Positions 1 to 7,621 are shown, counted from the stretch's first letter. The stretch: DNA of 10,380 bases from Pseudomonadota bacterium (GCA_963204845.1 CAUJIL010000219.1:1-10380); one strand, 5' to 3'. Numbers and translations are program-made. The notes: generated from the sequence alone by a model not told the origin.

Positions 1-617
1 CGGCGCTTCGCGACCCACTCGGGCGCCATCGGATCGAGCACCTCGAACTCGACCAGCGCGGTACCCTTGTGCGCGTAACCGAGCCGGTACGCGGCCGCGT
101 ACGAGAGGTCCAGCACACGCCCCTCGTGGAACGGGCCGCGATCGTTCACGCGTACCACGATGCTGCGCCCGTTCTCGACGTTGGTGACGCGCACGAAACA
201 CGGGATCGGCAGCGTCTTGTGCGCCGCGGTCATCGTGTAGACGTCGTAGGGTTCGCCGTTCGAGGTGTACTGTCCATGGAACTTCGTGCCGTACCACGAC
301 GCGAAGCCGCGTTCGCGGTAACCGGCCCGCACCGGCTTCACGTGGTAGGTGGCTCCCAGCACCGAGTACGGGCTGCGGTTGCCCGCGTTGGTCACCGGTT
401 CCGGACGCGGCACCGCATCGGGGATCGACAGGATGTCGGCGCGGAACTCCGGCGTGCCGTCCGCGAGCGGACGATCCGGTCGCGTGGCCGCCGGCGGGCT
501 CTGCGGCGCATCGGGTTGCGAGGCGCAGCCGGCGAGCGTGAGCAGCAGCACCGCTGCCAGCGCCTGCAGGCCACGCCGCCCGCCGTGCGAACCCGGGAGG
601 CGATGCATCCCGCTCAT
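1..617 (-). CDS. rlpA: RlpA, septal-ring lytic transglycosylase lipoprotein (C-terminus cut off by window edge)
   Basis: Partial gene; 205 codons are visible with no stop before the window edge. The N-terminus is a lipoprotein signal: a basic stretch with RR at 14-15, a hydrophobic core, then the lipobox L-A-G-C with the lipidated Cys at residue 31. A Pro-rich linker follows (about 32-90), then the double-psi beta-barrel domain from about residue 98. That domain carries ASWYGTKFHG (105-114), TSNGE.YD (117-124), TAAHKTLP (129-136) and RVNDRGPF (155-162). E121, D124, H132 and D158 fit the conserved acidic and His residues of the family. Family members cleave naked glycan strands (lacking stem peptides) at the division septum. 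The C-terminal SPOR domain, if present, would lie outside the window. The start was chosen at the ATG that overlaps the mltB stop (ATGA, 4-base overlap), implying coupling; an in-frame ATG three codons later (608) is the alternative. Identification is firm. Confidence 0.95.
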   Translation of the reverse strand, partial: MSGMHRLPGSHGGRRGLQALAAVLLLTLAGCASQPDAPQSPPAATRPDRPLADGTPEFRADILSIPDAVPRPEPVTNAGNRSPYSVLGATYHVKPVRAGYRERGFASWYGTKFHGQYTSNGEPYDVYTMTAAHKTLPIPCFVRVTNVENGRSIVVRVNDRGPFHEGRVLDLSYAAAYRLGYAHKGTALVEFEVLDPMAPEWVAKR

Positions 618-1594
618 GGCCGCTCGTACCCGGCGCGGATCGCCTGGCTCAACTGGTGCACCGCCATTGCGTAGAGCGTGCTGCGGTTGTAGCGCGTGAT
701 CACGTAGAAGTTGTGCAGTCCGAGCCAGTACTCGGGTCCGGCATCGGTCTCGAGCATCAGCGGCAACACGCGCTCGGCGCCATCGAGCGCGCCGTCGGCG
801 GCGGCCACACCGAGCGTCGCCAGCTCACTGGCCGCGACGTTCGGTTCGAGTCCGGGATTCATGCGCTCCTTCGCAATCTGGCCGACCACCCGTGCCGCCA
901 CCACCACCGGCGCCCCGTGCCGCCAGCCGTGGCGACCGAAGTAGTTCGCGACGCTGCCGATCGCATCCGCCCGGCTGCTCCAGATGTCAGCGCGCTGGTC
1001 GCCGTCGAAATCGACCGCGTAGGCGCGGAAGCTGCTCGGGATGAACTGCCCCATCCCCATAGCTCCGGCGTAGGAACCGAGCAGCGACAACGGATCGAAA
1101 CCCTGCTCGCGCGCCATTACCAGGAACTGCTCGAGTTCGCCGGCGAAGAACTCGCCGCGCGGCGGGTAATCGAAGGCGAGCGTGGCCAGCGCGTCGATCA
1201 CGCGGTACGACCCCATGTTGCCGCCGTAGCGGGTCTCGACGCCGATGATCGCGACCACCACCTCGGGCGCCACGCCGAAGGTCGCGGCGGCGCGCTCCAG
1301 ATCCGCCGCGTTGGCGCGCCAGAACGCGATGCCGCCGTCGATGCGCGCCGGCGTGATGAATACCTTGCGGTACTCGCCCCAGCTCAGGCGCTTCTCGGCC
1401 GGGCGCGAGATCGCCTCGAGGATGCTGTCCTTGCGCTCCGCGGCGGCGAGCCACGCGCGCAGTTCCGCGGGCGTGAAACCATGGCGTTCGACCATGCGGG
1501 CCTCGAACGCCGGATAGTTGGCATGGTCGCTGTAGCCTGCGGCGAAAACGGGCGCCGCGACCAGCGCAAGCAGGAGGAATACGAAGCGGAACAA
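614..1594 (-). CDS. mltB: MltB/SltB-type lytic murein transglycosylase B
   Basis: 326-residue glycoside hydrolase family 103-type lytic transglycosylase, which cleaves the MurNAc-GlcNAc bond with 1,6-anhydro product formation in the periplasm. The catalytic Glu is E120 in the motif GVETRYG (118-124). GAMGMGQFIPSSFR (177-190) and the acidic calcium-loop-like DFDGDQRADIW (195-205) are classic family signatures. Residues 1-19 form a type I signal peptide ending near APVFA-A. There is no lipobox Cys, so the product should be soluble and periplasmic like Pseudomonas SltB1, not membrane-anchored like E. coli MltB. The start codon is TTG, preceded by an AGAGG Shine-Dalgarno at about 7 nt; no in-frame ATG gives a better signal peptide. 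It lies 48 nt after rodA and overlaps rlpA by 4 bases, consistent with one transcript. Confidence 0.95.
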   Translation of the reverse strand: MFRFVFLLLALVAAPVFAAGYSDHANYPAFEARMVERHGFTPAELRAWLAAAERKDSILEAISRPAEKRLSWGEYRKVFITPARIDGGIAFWRANAADLERAAATFGVAPEVVVAIIGVETRYGGNMGSYRVIDALATLAFDYPPRGEFFAGELEQFLVMAREQGFDPLSLLGSYAGAMGMGQFIPSSFRAYAVDFDGDQRADIWSSRADAIGSVANYFGRHGWRHGAPVVVAARVVGQIAKERMNPGLEPNVAASELATLGVAAADGALDGAERVLPLMLETDAGPEYWLGLHNFYVITRYNRSTLYAMAVHQLSQAIRAGYERP

Positions 1595-1642
1595 TGCGAT
1601 ACCTCTGTGGATGACGAATGCGCGCCGGACCCCGGCGGGAAA

Positions 1643-2791
1643 TCAGCTCAGCATCCGGCGACGCTCGGTCGCGACGGCCATGATGATACCGAAGCCCGCG
1701 AGCAACGACACCAGCGCGGTCCCACCCTGGCTGACCAGCGGCAACGGCACCCCGACCACCGGCAGCAAGCCGGAAACCATCCCCATGTTGACGACAATAT
1801 AGACGAAAAAGGTCAGGCTGAGCCCGCCGACGGCCAGCCGCGAGAAGGTGTCCTGGGCACGCAGCGCGATCCACAGCGTGCGCGCCATCAATGCGAGGTA
1901 GAGCGCCATAAGCAGTGCCACGCCGCGAAACCCCCACTCCTCGCCGAGCACCGCGATGATGAAGTCGGTGTGTCCCTCGGGCAGGAAATCGAGGTGCGAC
2001 TGCGTGCCGTGCAGCCAGCCCTTGCCGGCGACGCCGCCGGATCCGATCGCGGTCTTCGACTGGATGATGTTCCAACCGGCGCCCAGTTTGTCGCTCTCGG
2101 GGTCGAGCAGCGTCAGCACGCGGCGTTTCTGGTAGTCGTACAGCACGAAGTTCCACATCAGCGGCGCCGCGGTCAGCAGCGCGAACACGACCGCCACCAC
2201 GTAGCGCCAGCTCAGTCCGGCCAGGAACAGGACGATGAAACCGCTGGCGGCAATCAGCACTGCCGTGCCCAGATCCGGCTGCACCAGCACCAGCGCGGTC
2301 GGCACGAGCACGAGCGCGACCGTGACGCCGACGTGCAGCAGTCGTGGCGGCAGCACCGTGGCCGCCAGGAAGCCGGACACCATCAGCGGCATCACGAGTT
2401 TCATGATCTCCGAAGGCTGGAAACGCGGCAGGCCCGGGATCGCGAGCCAGCGCTGCGCCCCCTTGGCGCCGATGCCGACGATATCCACGGCCACCAGCAG
2501 CAGCACGCCAAGCAGATAAAGCCACGGCGTCCAGCGCCGCAACGTCTGCGGGTCGAACTGCGCGATCGCGAACATCGCCGCGAAACCGAGCGCCATGAAG
2601 CCACCCTGGCGCAGCACGGCGTCGAGGTCACGGCCGCTCGCGCTGTACAGCACCACCAGTCCATAGCAACACAGCGCGACCAGGATCGCGAGCAGCGGTG
2701 GATCGATGTGCAGACGTTGGTACAGCGAGGGCCGGCGCCCGAAATCGCGCGCGGACCCGGGCATCTGGCGAATGAAGTCCCCGCGTGCCAT
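1643..2791 (-). CDS. rodA: RodA, SEDS peptidoglycan glycosyltransferase of the elongasome
   Basis: 382-residue polytopic inner-membrane protein of the SEDS family. It polymerises lipid II into glycan strands and works as a complex with PBP2. Family signatures are visible: FQPSEIMKL (124-132), QPDLGTA (171-177), PEGHTDFIIAVLGEEWG (271-287) and the C-terminal SGLLPVVGVPLPLVSQGGT (340-358). D276 within HTDF corresponds to the essential Asp of SEDS enzymes (D262 in E. coli RodA). The length is close to the family's roughly 370. The chosen ATG at 2791 has a strong GGAGGG Shine-Dalgarno about 7 nt upstream and is separated from the PBP2 stop by one base. The open frame continues 77 codons further upstream, but that extension is an Arg-rich frame through the end of the PBP2 gene and was discarded. 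Confidence 0.97.
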   Translation of the reverse strand: MARGDFIRQMPGSARDFGRRPSLYQRLHIDPPLLAILVALCCYGLVVLYSASGRDLDAVLRQGGFMALGFAAMFAIAQFDPQTLRRWTPWLYLLGVLLLVAVDIVGIGAKGAQRWLAIPGLPRFQPSEIMKLVMPLMVSGFLAATVLPPRLLHVGVTVALVLVPTALVLVQPDLGTAVLIAASGFIVLFLAGLSWRYVVAVVFALLTAAPLMWNFVLYDYQKRRVLTLLDPESDKLGAGWNIIQSKTAIGSGGVAGKGWLHGTQSHLDFLPEGHTDFIIAVLGEEWGFRGVALLMALYLALMARTLWIALRAQDTFSRLAVGGLSLTFFVYIVVNMGMVSGLLPVVGVPLPLVSQGGTALVSLLAGFGIIMAVATERRRMLS

Positions 2792-2792
2792 C

Positions 2793-4829
2793 TCAGCCCT
2801 CCCCCGCTGTGCGCAGCGCGAGCGTATCCGGCGCCGGTGGCTCGTCCGCCGGCGGCGCGGGCTCCGGCGCAGGTGGCGCAACCGGGGGATCCGACGGCTG
2901 CGGGGCAGCTTCGGGTGCCGTTGCGGGCAAACCCTGCGGCGCCTGAGCGTCCTGCGTTGCCGGCTCGGACGCTGCCGGCTCGGACGCTGCCGGTTCAGGC
3001 GCCGGCGGCAGGAGATACGCATCCATCACCTTGCGTGCCACGGGTGCTGCGGTCGAGCTGCCGTGTTCACCGTTCTCGACGATCACGGCCACCGCTATCC
3101 GCGGGTCCTCCGCCGGTGCGAAGGCGACGAACAGCGCGTGGTCGCGCTGGGTCTTGGCCAGCGCTGCAGCGTTGTAGGTGGCGTTCTGCGCGATACCCAC
3201 CACCTGCGCGGTGCCGGTCTTGCCCGCGACCCGATAGCCGATGCCCGGCGCGATGATCTTGGCGGTGCCGCGCGGACTGTGCACCACCGCCTCCATCGCG
3301 TTGCGCACCACGTCCCAGTACGCCGGGTCGGCCAGCTCGACGGTACCCAACAGTTCCGGCTCGACCGGCTTGCCGTCGATCGCCGCGAGCAGCCGGGGCC
3401 GGTACAGGCGTCCGCGGTTGGCCAGCGTGGCGGTCATCTGCGCGAGTTGCATCGGCGTGGCCAGCACATAGCCCTGGCCGATGCCCGCGCTGAGCGTTTC
3501 CCCGGGATACCACGGCTGCCCGAGCGCCTTGCGCTTCCACGCGTCGGAGGGCATCACGCCCGAGCGCTCACTGGTCTGGTCGGCGCCGGTCGGCGCGCCG
3601 AAGCCGAAGCGCACCGAGAAGTCGTGCAGGTGCTGGATGCCGAGCCGGTGCGCGAGGTCGTAGAAATACACGTCGCAGGACTGCTCGACGGCCGTATGCA
3701 GGTCCACCGCCCCGCCGTGCCCCCACTTCTTCCAGTCGCGGTAGCGCCGGCCCTGGCCGTTCAGGCGGTACCAGCCGGGGTCACGCACCGTGCGCTCCGG
3801 CGTGTTGATGCCGTAATGCAGGCCGGCGAGCGCGTACATCGGCTTCAGTGTCGAGCCCGGCGGATACTGCCCCTGCATGGTGCGGTTGAGCAGCGGGCGG
3901 TCCGCCGAGTCGCGCAGCCGCGCGTAGTCCGCCACGCCGATGCCGGAGACGAAGGGGTTGGGGTCGAAGCTCGGCGCGCTGGCGATCGCGATCACCGAAC
4001 CGTCGCGCGGATCGATCGCGACCACCGCGCCACGCTCCGCACCGAGCGCCTCGTAGGCGACCCGCTGCACCCGCAGATCGAGCGACAGCGTGAGATCGGC
4101 GCCGCGCACCGGATCGGTGTGGTCGAGCACGCGCAGCGCGCGGCCACGCGCGTCGGTCTCGACGTTCTCGTAGCCGACGCTGCCGTGCAGCAGGTCCTCG
4201 TAGAACTTCTCGATGCCGTTCTTGCCGATCAGGTGCGTACCGCTGTAATCGACGCGGTCGATGCCGGCCAACTCCTGTTCGTTGATCCGCCCCACATAAC
4301 CGACCGCGTGCGCGAGCAGGTCGCCGAACGGATAGTGGCGCACCAGTTCGGCCTCGACCTCGACCCCCGGCAGCAGATGGCGGTTGACGGCGAGCCGCGC
4401 GATCTCCTCGGCGCTCAGGTCGAACCTGAGCGGCACGGCCTCGAACGGCAGGTGTCGCGCGAGCTGGCGGCGGAAACGCTGCTCGTCGTCCGCGGGCACC
4501 GTTATCGCGTTGCGCACCTCGGCGAGCATCGCGTCGACGTCGGCACTGCGTTCGCGCGTCACGACGAGGTTGAAGGTGGGGCGGTTGTCGGCGAGCACGG
4601 TGCCGGCGCGATCGAAGATCAGCCCGCGGCGCGGCGGCACCGCACGCGCGTGGATGCGGTTGCGGTCCGAGGCAGTGCGGTACTGCTCATGCTCCACGAT
4701 CTGCAGGTGGAAGTAGCGTCCGAGCAGCAGCGCCGCCAGCAGCAGCACGGCGGCGCCCGCGGTCACGACGCGCTTGCTGAAGATGCGCATCTCGGTCAGC
4801 GTGTCCTTGATCGCCAGCCGTTCGGCCAT
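2793..4829 (-). CDS. mrdA: PBP2 (MrdA/PbpA), peptidoglycan D,D-transpeptidase of the elongasome
   Basis: 678-residue class B penicillin-binding protein that cross-links the glycan strands made by RodA during lateral wall growth. A short cytoplasmic N-terminus and one membrane anchor (about 20-38) precede the pedestal domain, with RNRIHARAVPPRRGLIFDR at 56-74. The transpeptidase domain has all three active-site motifs: S326-T-L-K (nucleophile S326), S384-C-D and K537-T-G-T. The catalytic domain ends near residue 606 and is followed by about 70 residues rich in Pro, Ala and Glu, with ASEPA repeated. This makes the protein about 45 residues longer than E. coli PBP2 (633 residues). The ATG at 4829 lies 9 nt after the rlmH stop and gives an N-terminus alignable with known PBP2 proteins. 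Its Shine-Dalgarno is poor, so it may depend on coupling to rlmH. Confidence 0.97.
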   Translation of the reverse strand: MAERLAIKDTLTEMRIFSKRVVTAGAAVLLLAALLLGRYFHLQIVEHEQYRTASDRNRIHARAVPPRRGLIFDRAGTVLADNRPTFNLVVTRERSADVDAMLAEVRNAITVPADDEQRFRRQLARHLPFEAVPLRFDLSAEEIARLAVNRHLLPGVEVEAELVRHYPFGDLLAHAVGYVGRINEQELAGIDRVDYSGTHLIGKNGIEKFYEDLLHGSVGYENVETDARGRALRVLDHTDPVRGADLTLSLDLRVQRVAYEALGAERGAVVAIDPRDGSVIAIASAPSFDPNPFVSGIGVADYARLRDSADRPLLNRTMQGQYPPGSTLKPMYALAGLHYGINTPERTVRDPGWYRLNGQGRRYRDWKKWGHGGAVDLHTAVEQSCDVYFYDLAHRLGIQHLHDFSVRFGFGAPTGADQTSERSGVMPSDAWKRKALGQPWYPGETLSAGIGQGYVLATPMQLAQMTATLANRGRLYRPRLLAAIDGKPVEPELLGTVELADPAYWDVVRNAMEAVVHSPRGTAKIIAPGIGYRVAGKTGTAQVVGIAQNATYNAAALAKTQRDHALFVAFAPAEDPRIAVAVIVENGEHGSSTAAPVARKVMDAYLLPPAPEPAASEPAASEPATQDAQAPQGLPATAPEAAPQPSDPPVAPPAPEPAPPADEPPAPDTLALRTAGEG
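2960..2989 (-). repeat. 15-bp tandem duplication inside the PBP2 tail
   Basis: Two perfect adjacent 15-bp units (2960-2974 and 2975-2989) encode consecutive ASEPA pentapeptides near residues 615-624 of PBP2. A degenerate partial third unit follows towards 3000. The unit length is a multiple of three, so copy-number changes keep the frame. This is a coding microduplication in a low-complexity linker or tail. Confidence 0.85.
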
Positions 4830-4838
4830 CGCGTGCGC

Positions 4839-5300
4839 TCAACGGTGATAGGGATGGCCGCCGAGGATGCTCCACGCGCGGTAGAGTTGCTCGATCAGCA
4901 CGATGCGCACCAGCGGGTGCGGCAGCGTGAGCCGCGACAGCGACCAGCGCCGCGCGGCCCGCGCGCGGCAGGCCTCGGCGAGCCCGTCGGGTCCGCCGAT
5001 CAGGAAGGCCACGCGACTGCCGTCGTCGCGCCAGCCGCGCAGGCGCGCGGCCAGGTCCGCGGTGCTCCAGTCCTCGCCGTTCACCTCGAGCGCGATCACC
5101 CGCTCGTCCGGATGCAGCGCGGCCAGCAGTGCCTCGCCCTCCTCGAGCACCGCGCGCGCGCCTTCGCGCCGCGACAACGGCACTTCGCGCAACTCCACCG
5201 CGCAGTCGCGCGGCAGGCGCTTGCGGTAGTCCTCGAAGCCCTGCTGGACCCAGCCGGGCATGCGGGTCCCGACCGCGAGGATGCGCAGGCGCGCGGCCAT
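4839..5300 (-). CDS. rlmH: RlmH, 23S rRNA pseudouridine1915 N3-methyltransferase
   Basis: 153-residue SPOUT-class methyltransferase. The family transfers a methyl group from S-adenosylmethionine to N3 of pseudouridine 1915 in helix 69 of 23S rRNA, acting on assembled 70S ribosomes. Signature motifs are intact: FLIGGPDG (99-106, the SAM-binding knot region), LTLPHPLVR (124-132), EQLYRAW (137-143) and the C-terminal HPYHR (149-153). The length matches E. coli RlmH (155). The start was set at the ATG at 5300, which shares one base with the rsfS stop (TGATG); an open extension of 36 codons upstream is just a shadow of rsfS. Next to rsfS and nadD this is the classic ybeA-ybeB pair. Confidence 0.97.
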   Translation of the reverse strand: MAARLRILAVGTRMPGWVQQGFEDYRKRLPRDCAVELREVPLSRREGARAVLEEGEALLAALHPDERVIALEVNGEDWSTADLAARLRGWRDDGSRVAFLIGGPDGLAEACRARAARRWSLSRLTLPHPLVRIVLIEQLYRAWSILGGHPYHR

Positions 5301-5644
5301 CAGCGCGGCTCCGCGAGTTCCGACCAGAGTTTCTCCAACGCGTAGAAACGCCGCGGCTCGGCACCCATCACGTGCACCACCAGCGCGCCGAAATCGAGCA
5401 GCACCCACTCGCCGGCATCGACGCCTTCGACGCCGATCGGCCGCTCGCCGGCCTTGCGCATCTCCTCGCGCACGTTGTCGGCGATCGACTTCACGTGGCG
5501 CGACGAGGTGCCGGTGGCGATCACGATGCGATCCATCACGTCGGTCAGGGAGCGCACGTCCAGTTCGACGATGTCACGGCCCTTCAGGTCCTCGATCGCA
5601 CGCACGGCGATCTGCGCCAGCGCGGCGGAATCCAGTGTGCTCAT
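5300..5644 (-). CDS. rsfS: RsfS, ribosomal silencing factor
   Basis: 114-residue protein of the RsfS/YbeB/Iojap family. It binds ribosomal protein uL14 and blocks joining of the 30S and 50S subunits in stationary phase or starvation. Typical features are LKGRDIVELDVR (20-31), the central IVIATGTSSRHVKSIADNV (40-58) and the C-terminal segment with GEWVLLDFGALVVHVM (78-93) and RRFYALEKLW (98-107). The length is that of the shorter family members. It overlaps nadD by 4 bases (ATGA) and rlmH by one base, so translation of the three is probably coupled. No deviating residues were noticed. Confidence 0.97.
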   Translation of the reverse strand: MSTLDSAALAQIAVRAIEDLKGRDIVELDVRSLTDVMDRIVIATGTSSRHVKSIADNVREEMRKAGERPIGVEGVDAGEWVLLDFGALVVHVMGAEPRRFYALEKLWSELAEPR

Positions 5645-6324
5645 CGGTCTCCCGGGTGCGTGTCGACGCAGTCATAGATACGGTTTTCGCGGATGTAGTC
5701 GAGCACCGCGTCGGGCAGCAGGTAGCGCGGCGAGCGCCGCTCGGCGAGCAGCGCGCGGATCTGGGTGGCCGAGATCGCGAGCTGCGTGAGCTCGAGGCGC
5801 AGCACCGCACCGCACGGCGCGGCAGCGAGCGCGCGCAACGGATCGGTCGCGAGGCGCTGCGCCGCCCAGTCCGCGGCCTTCCCGGCCAGCCCCAGCGCGG
5901 CACCCGGGCGCTGCACCACGACCACGTGCGCGTAGTCGGTGAGTTGCGGCCAGTCCTTCCAGGTGTCGATCTGCGCGAACGCGTCCAGACCGACGATCAG
6001 GCACAGCCGCGCCTGCGGCCCCGCCTCGGCGCGCACCGCGCGCAGCGTCTCGATCGTGTACGAGGCACCGCCGCGCACCAGTTCGAGGTCGTCGACGAGG
6101 AAGCCCGGATTGGCGTCCGCGGCGAGCTGCAGCATGCGCAGCCGCTCGGCGCCGGTGGCCACCGGCGCGTCGCGATGCGGCGGCACGCTGGCCGGGACCA
6201 GGCGCAGCTCATCGAGCGCGAGCAATTCGCCGACCTCGAGCGCGGTGCGCAGGTGCCCGATATGGACCGGATCGAAGGTGCCACCGAAGACGCCGATGCG
6301 GCGGATCGCGGCAGCAGCACTCAT
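5641..6324 (-). CDS. nadD: NadD, nicotinate-mononucleotide adenylyltransferase
   Basis: 227-residue nucleotidyltransferase that converts nicotinic acid mononucleotide plus ATP to deamido-NAD, a late and normally essential step of NAD synthesis. The nucleotidyl-transferase signature GGTFDPVHIGH (14-24) and the second motif ISATQIR (184-190) are intact, as are PHRD (49-52) and GLDAF (112-116). The ATG at 6324 is preceded by GGAG about 7 nt upstream. That Shine-Dalgarno sits in the loop of a perfect hairpin filling the gap to proA (listed separately). The stop overlaps the rsfS start. Confidence 0.97.
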   Translation of the reverse strand: MSAAAAIRRIGVFGGTFDPVHIGHLRTALEVGELLALDELRLVPASVPPHRDAPVATGAERLRMLQLAADANPGFLVDDLELVRGGASYTIETLRAVRAEAGPQARLCLIVGLDAFAQIDTWKDWPQLTDYAHVVVVQRPGAALGLAGKAADWAAQRLATDPLRALAAAPCGAVLRLELTQLAISATQIRALLAERRSPRYLLPDAVLDYIRENRIYDCVDTHPGDR

Positions 6325-6341
6325 GCCGTGCTCCGCACGGC
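6325..6341 (-). promoter_or_regulatory. Hairpin carrying the nadD Shine-Dalgarno in its loop
   Basis: The 18-base gap between the proA stop and the nadD ATG consists almost entirely of a perfect inverted repeat: a 7-bp stem GCCGTGC / GCACGGC with a 3-nt loop. On the mRNA strand the loop is GGA and the next base is G, so the probable nadD ribosome-binding site (GGAG) is presented in the loop and partly in the stem. The stem ends directly at the start codon. The structure is plain in the sequence; a role in controlling nadD translation is inference. There is no U-tract, so it is not an intrinsic terminator. Confidence 0.6.
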
Positions 6342-6342
6342 C

Positions 6343-7599
6343 TCAGCCACGCACATGCCCGCTGCCCAGCACGACGAACTTCTGCGAGGTGAGTCCCTCG
6401 AGGCCCACCGGTCCGCGCGCGTGGAACTTGTCGGTGGAAATGCCGACCTCGGCGCCGAGGCCGTACTCGAAACCGTCGGCGAAGCGCGTCGAGGCGTTGA
6501 CCATCACCGAGCTCGAGTCGACCTCGCGCAGGAAGCGCATGGCGCGCGAGTAGTCCTCGGTCACGATCGCGTCGGTGTGCTGCGACCCATAACGCGCGAT
6601 GTGTTCGATCGCCTCGTCGAGGCCGTCGACCAGGCGCACCGAGAGGATCGGCGCGAGGTATTCGGTCGCCCAGTCCTCCTCGGTGGCGGGAACCGCCTCC
6701 GGCAGGCGCTCGAGCGTGCGCGGACAGCCGCGCAACTCGACACCGCGCTCGCGATACGCCCCCGCGAGGCGCTCGAGGATCCCCGCCGGCGCGCCCGCGG
6801 CGACCAGCAGCGTCTCCATCGTGTTGCAGGTGCCGTAGCGCTGCGTCTTCGCGTTCAGCGCCACCGCGAAGGCCTTGTCCGGATCCGCCGCGTCGTCGAT
6901 ATACACGTGGCAGATGCCGTCGAGGTGCTTGATGACCGGGATGCGCGCCTCGGCCGAGATGCGCTCGATCAACCCCTTGCCGCCCCGCGGCACGATCACG
7001 TCGACGTACTCGGGCATCGTGATCAGGTGGCCCACCGCGGCCCGGTCCGCCGTGGCGATCACCTGCAGAGCGCGCTCCGGCAGGCCCGCCGCGCGCAGGC
7101 CGGCGTGCATGCAGGCGGCGATCGCGCGGTTCGATTCCAGCGACTCGGAGCCGCCGCGCAGGATCGCCGCGTTGCCCGACTTCAGGCACAGGCTGGCCGC
7201 ATCGGCCGTCACGTTGGGCCGCGATTCGTAGATGATGCCGACCACGCCGAGCGGCACGCGCATGCGCCCGACCTGGATGCCGCTCGGTCGGTACGCGAGG
7301 TCGGTGATCGCACCGACCGGGTCCGGCAACGCCGCGACCTGCCCGAGCCCCTCGATCATCGCGTCGATGCGTGCGTCGGTGAGTTGCAGGCGATCGAGCG
7401 CCGCCGCATCCAGCCCCTGCGCGGCGGCGCGTTCCATGTCGTCGGCGTTGGCGGCCGCGATGGCGCCACGCCGCGCGGCGATCGCCGCCGCAGCCTCGGC
7501 GAGCGCGGTGTTCCTGGCCTGCGTGGTGGCGCGCGCCATCGACCGTGAGGCGGCGCGCGCCTCCCGGCCCACTTCGGCCATGTACGACCCGATATCCAT
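6343..7599 (-). CDS. proA: ProA, gamma-glutamyl phosphate reductase (glutamate-5-semialdehyde dehydrogenase)
   Basis: 418-residue NADPH-dependent enzyme of the aldehyde dehydrogenase superfamily. It reduces gamma-glutamyl phosphate to glutamate-5-semialdehyde in proline synthesis. Diagnostic segments are RVPLGVVGIIYESRPNVT (114-131), LCLKSGNAAILRGG (137-150), HLITMPEYVDVIVPRGGKGL (191-210), the catalytic Cys C258 in RYGTCNTMETLLV (254-266), and the C-terminal GLGAEVGISTDKFHARGPVGLEGL in residues 380-403. The length equals E. coli ProA (417). The ATG at 7599 gives the canonical N-terminus. An in-frame ATG 19 codons upstream (7656) would add an Arg-rich stretch and lies at or before the expected transcription start, so it was not chosen. 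proB is not adjacent. ProA is the first gene of the minus-strand cluster. Confidence 0.97.
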   Translation of the reverse strand: MDIGSYMAEVGREARAASRSMARATTQARNTALAEAAAAIAARRGAIAAANADDMERAAAQGLDAAALDRLQLTDARIDAMIEGLGQVAALPDPVGAITDLAYRPSGIQVGRMRVPLGVVGIIYESRPNVTADAASLCLKSGNAAILRGGSESLESNRAIAACMHAGLRAAGLPERALQVIATADRAAVGHLITMPEYVDVIVPRGGKGLIERISAEARIPVIKHLDGICHVYIDDAADPDKAFAVALNAKTQRYGTCNTMETLLVAAGAPAGILERLAGAYRERGVELRGCPRTLERLPEAVPATEEDWATEYLAPILSVRLVDGLDEAIEHIARYGSQHTDAIVTEDYSRAMRFLREVDSSSVMVNASTRFADGFEYGLGAEVGISTDKFHARGPVGLEGLTSQKFVVLGSGHVRG

Positions 7600-7621
7600 G
7601 CGCTGTCCCGCTGCAGTGTGG

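Larger units (their letters stand above)
1..7599 (-). other. Probable eight-gene operon proA-nadD-rsfS-rlmH-mrdA-rodA-mltB-rlpA
   Basis: All eight genes share one strand. Junctions in transcription order: proA-nadD 18 nt, nadD-rsfS 4-base overlap, rsfS-rlmH 1-base overlap, rlmH-mrdA 9 nt, mrdA-rodA 1 nt, rodA-mltB 48 nt, mltB-rlpA 4-base overlap. No terminator-like structure with a U-tract was seen inside the cluster. The only clear promoter candidate lies upstream of proA, though internal promoters inside coding sequence cannot be excluded. The order is the one known from Pseudomonas, where dacC typically follows rlpA; that position is outside this window. Confidence 0.8.

Noticed and set aside
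1624..1636. Small hairpin (GCCGG / CCGGC) between rodA and mltB as a terminator
   Set aside because: Only a 5-bp stem and no T-run on the transcribed strand; expected by chance at this GC content.
656..3256. Very long plus-strand open frame antisense to mltB, rodA and the end of mrdA
   Set aside because: Arg/His/Gln-rich, non-natural composition. It is a mirror frame created by strong third-position GC bias in the genes on the other strand, which have clear family motifs.
2706..5345. Very long plus-strand open frame antisense to mrdA and rlmH
   Set aside because: Same artefact: no recognisable domain, and it lies entirely opposite well-supported genes.
5260..7548. 762-codon plus-strand open frame antisense to rsfS, nadD and proA
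   Set aside because: The composition is dominated by Arg, His, Asp and Gly without domain motifs; it is a shadow of three real genes.
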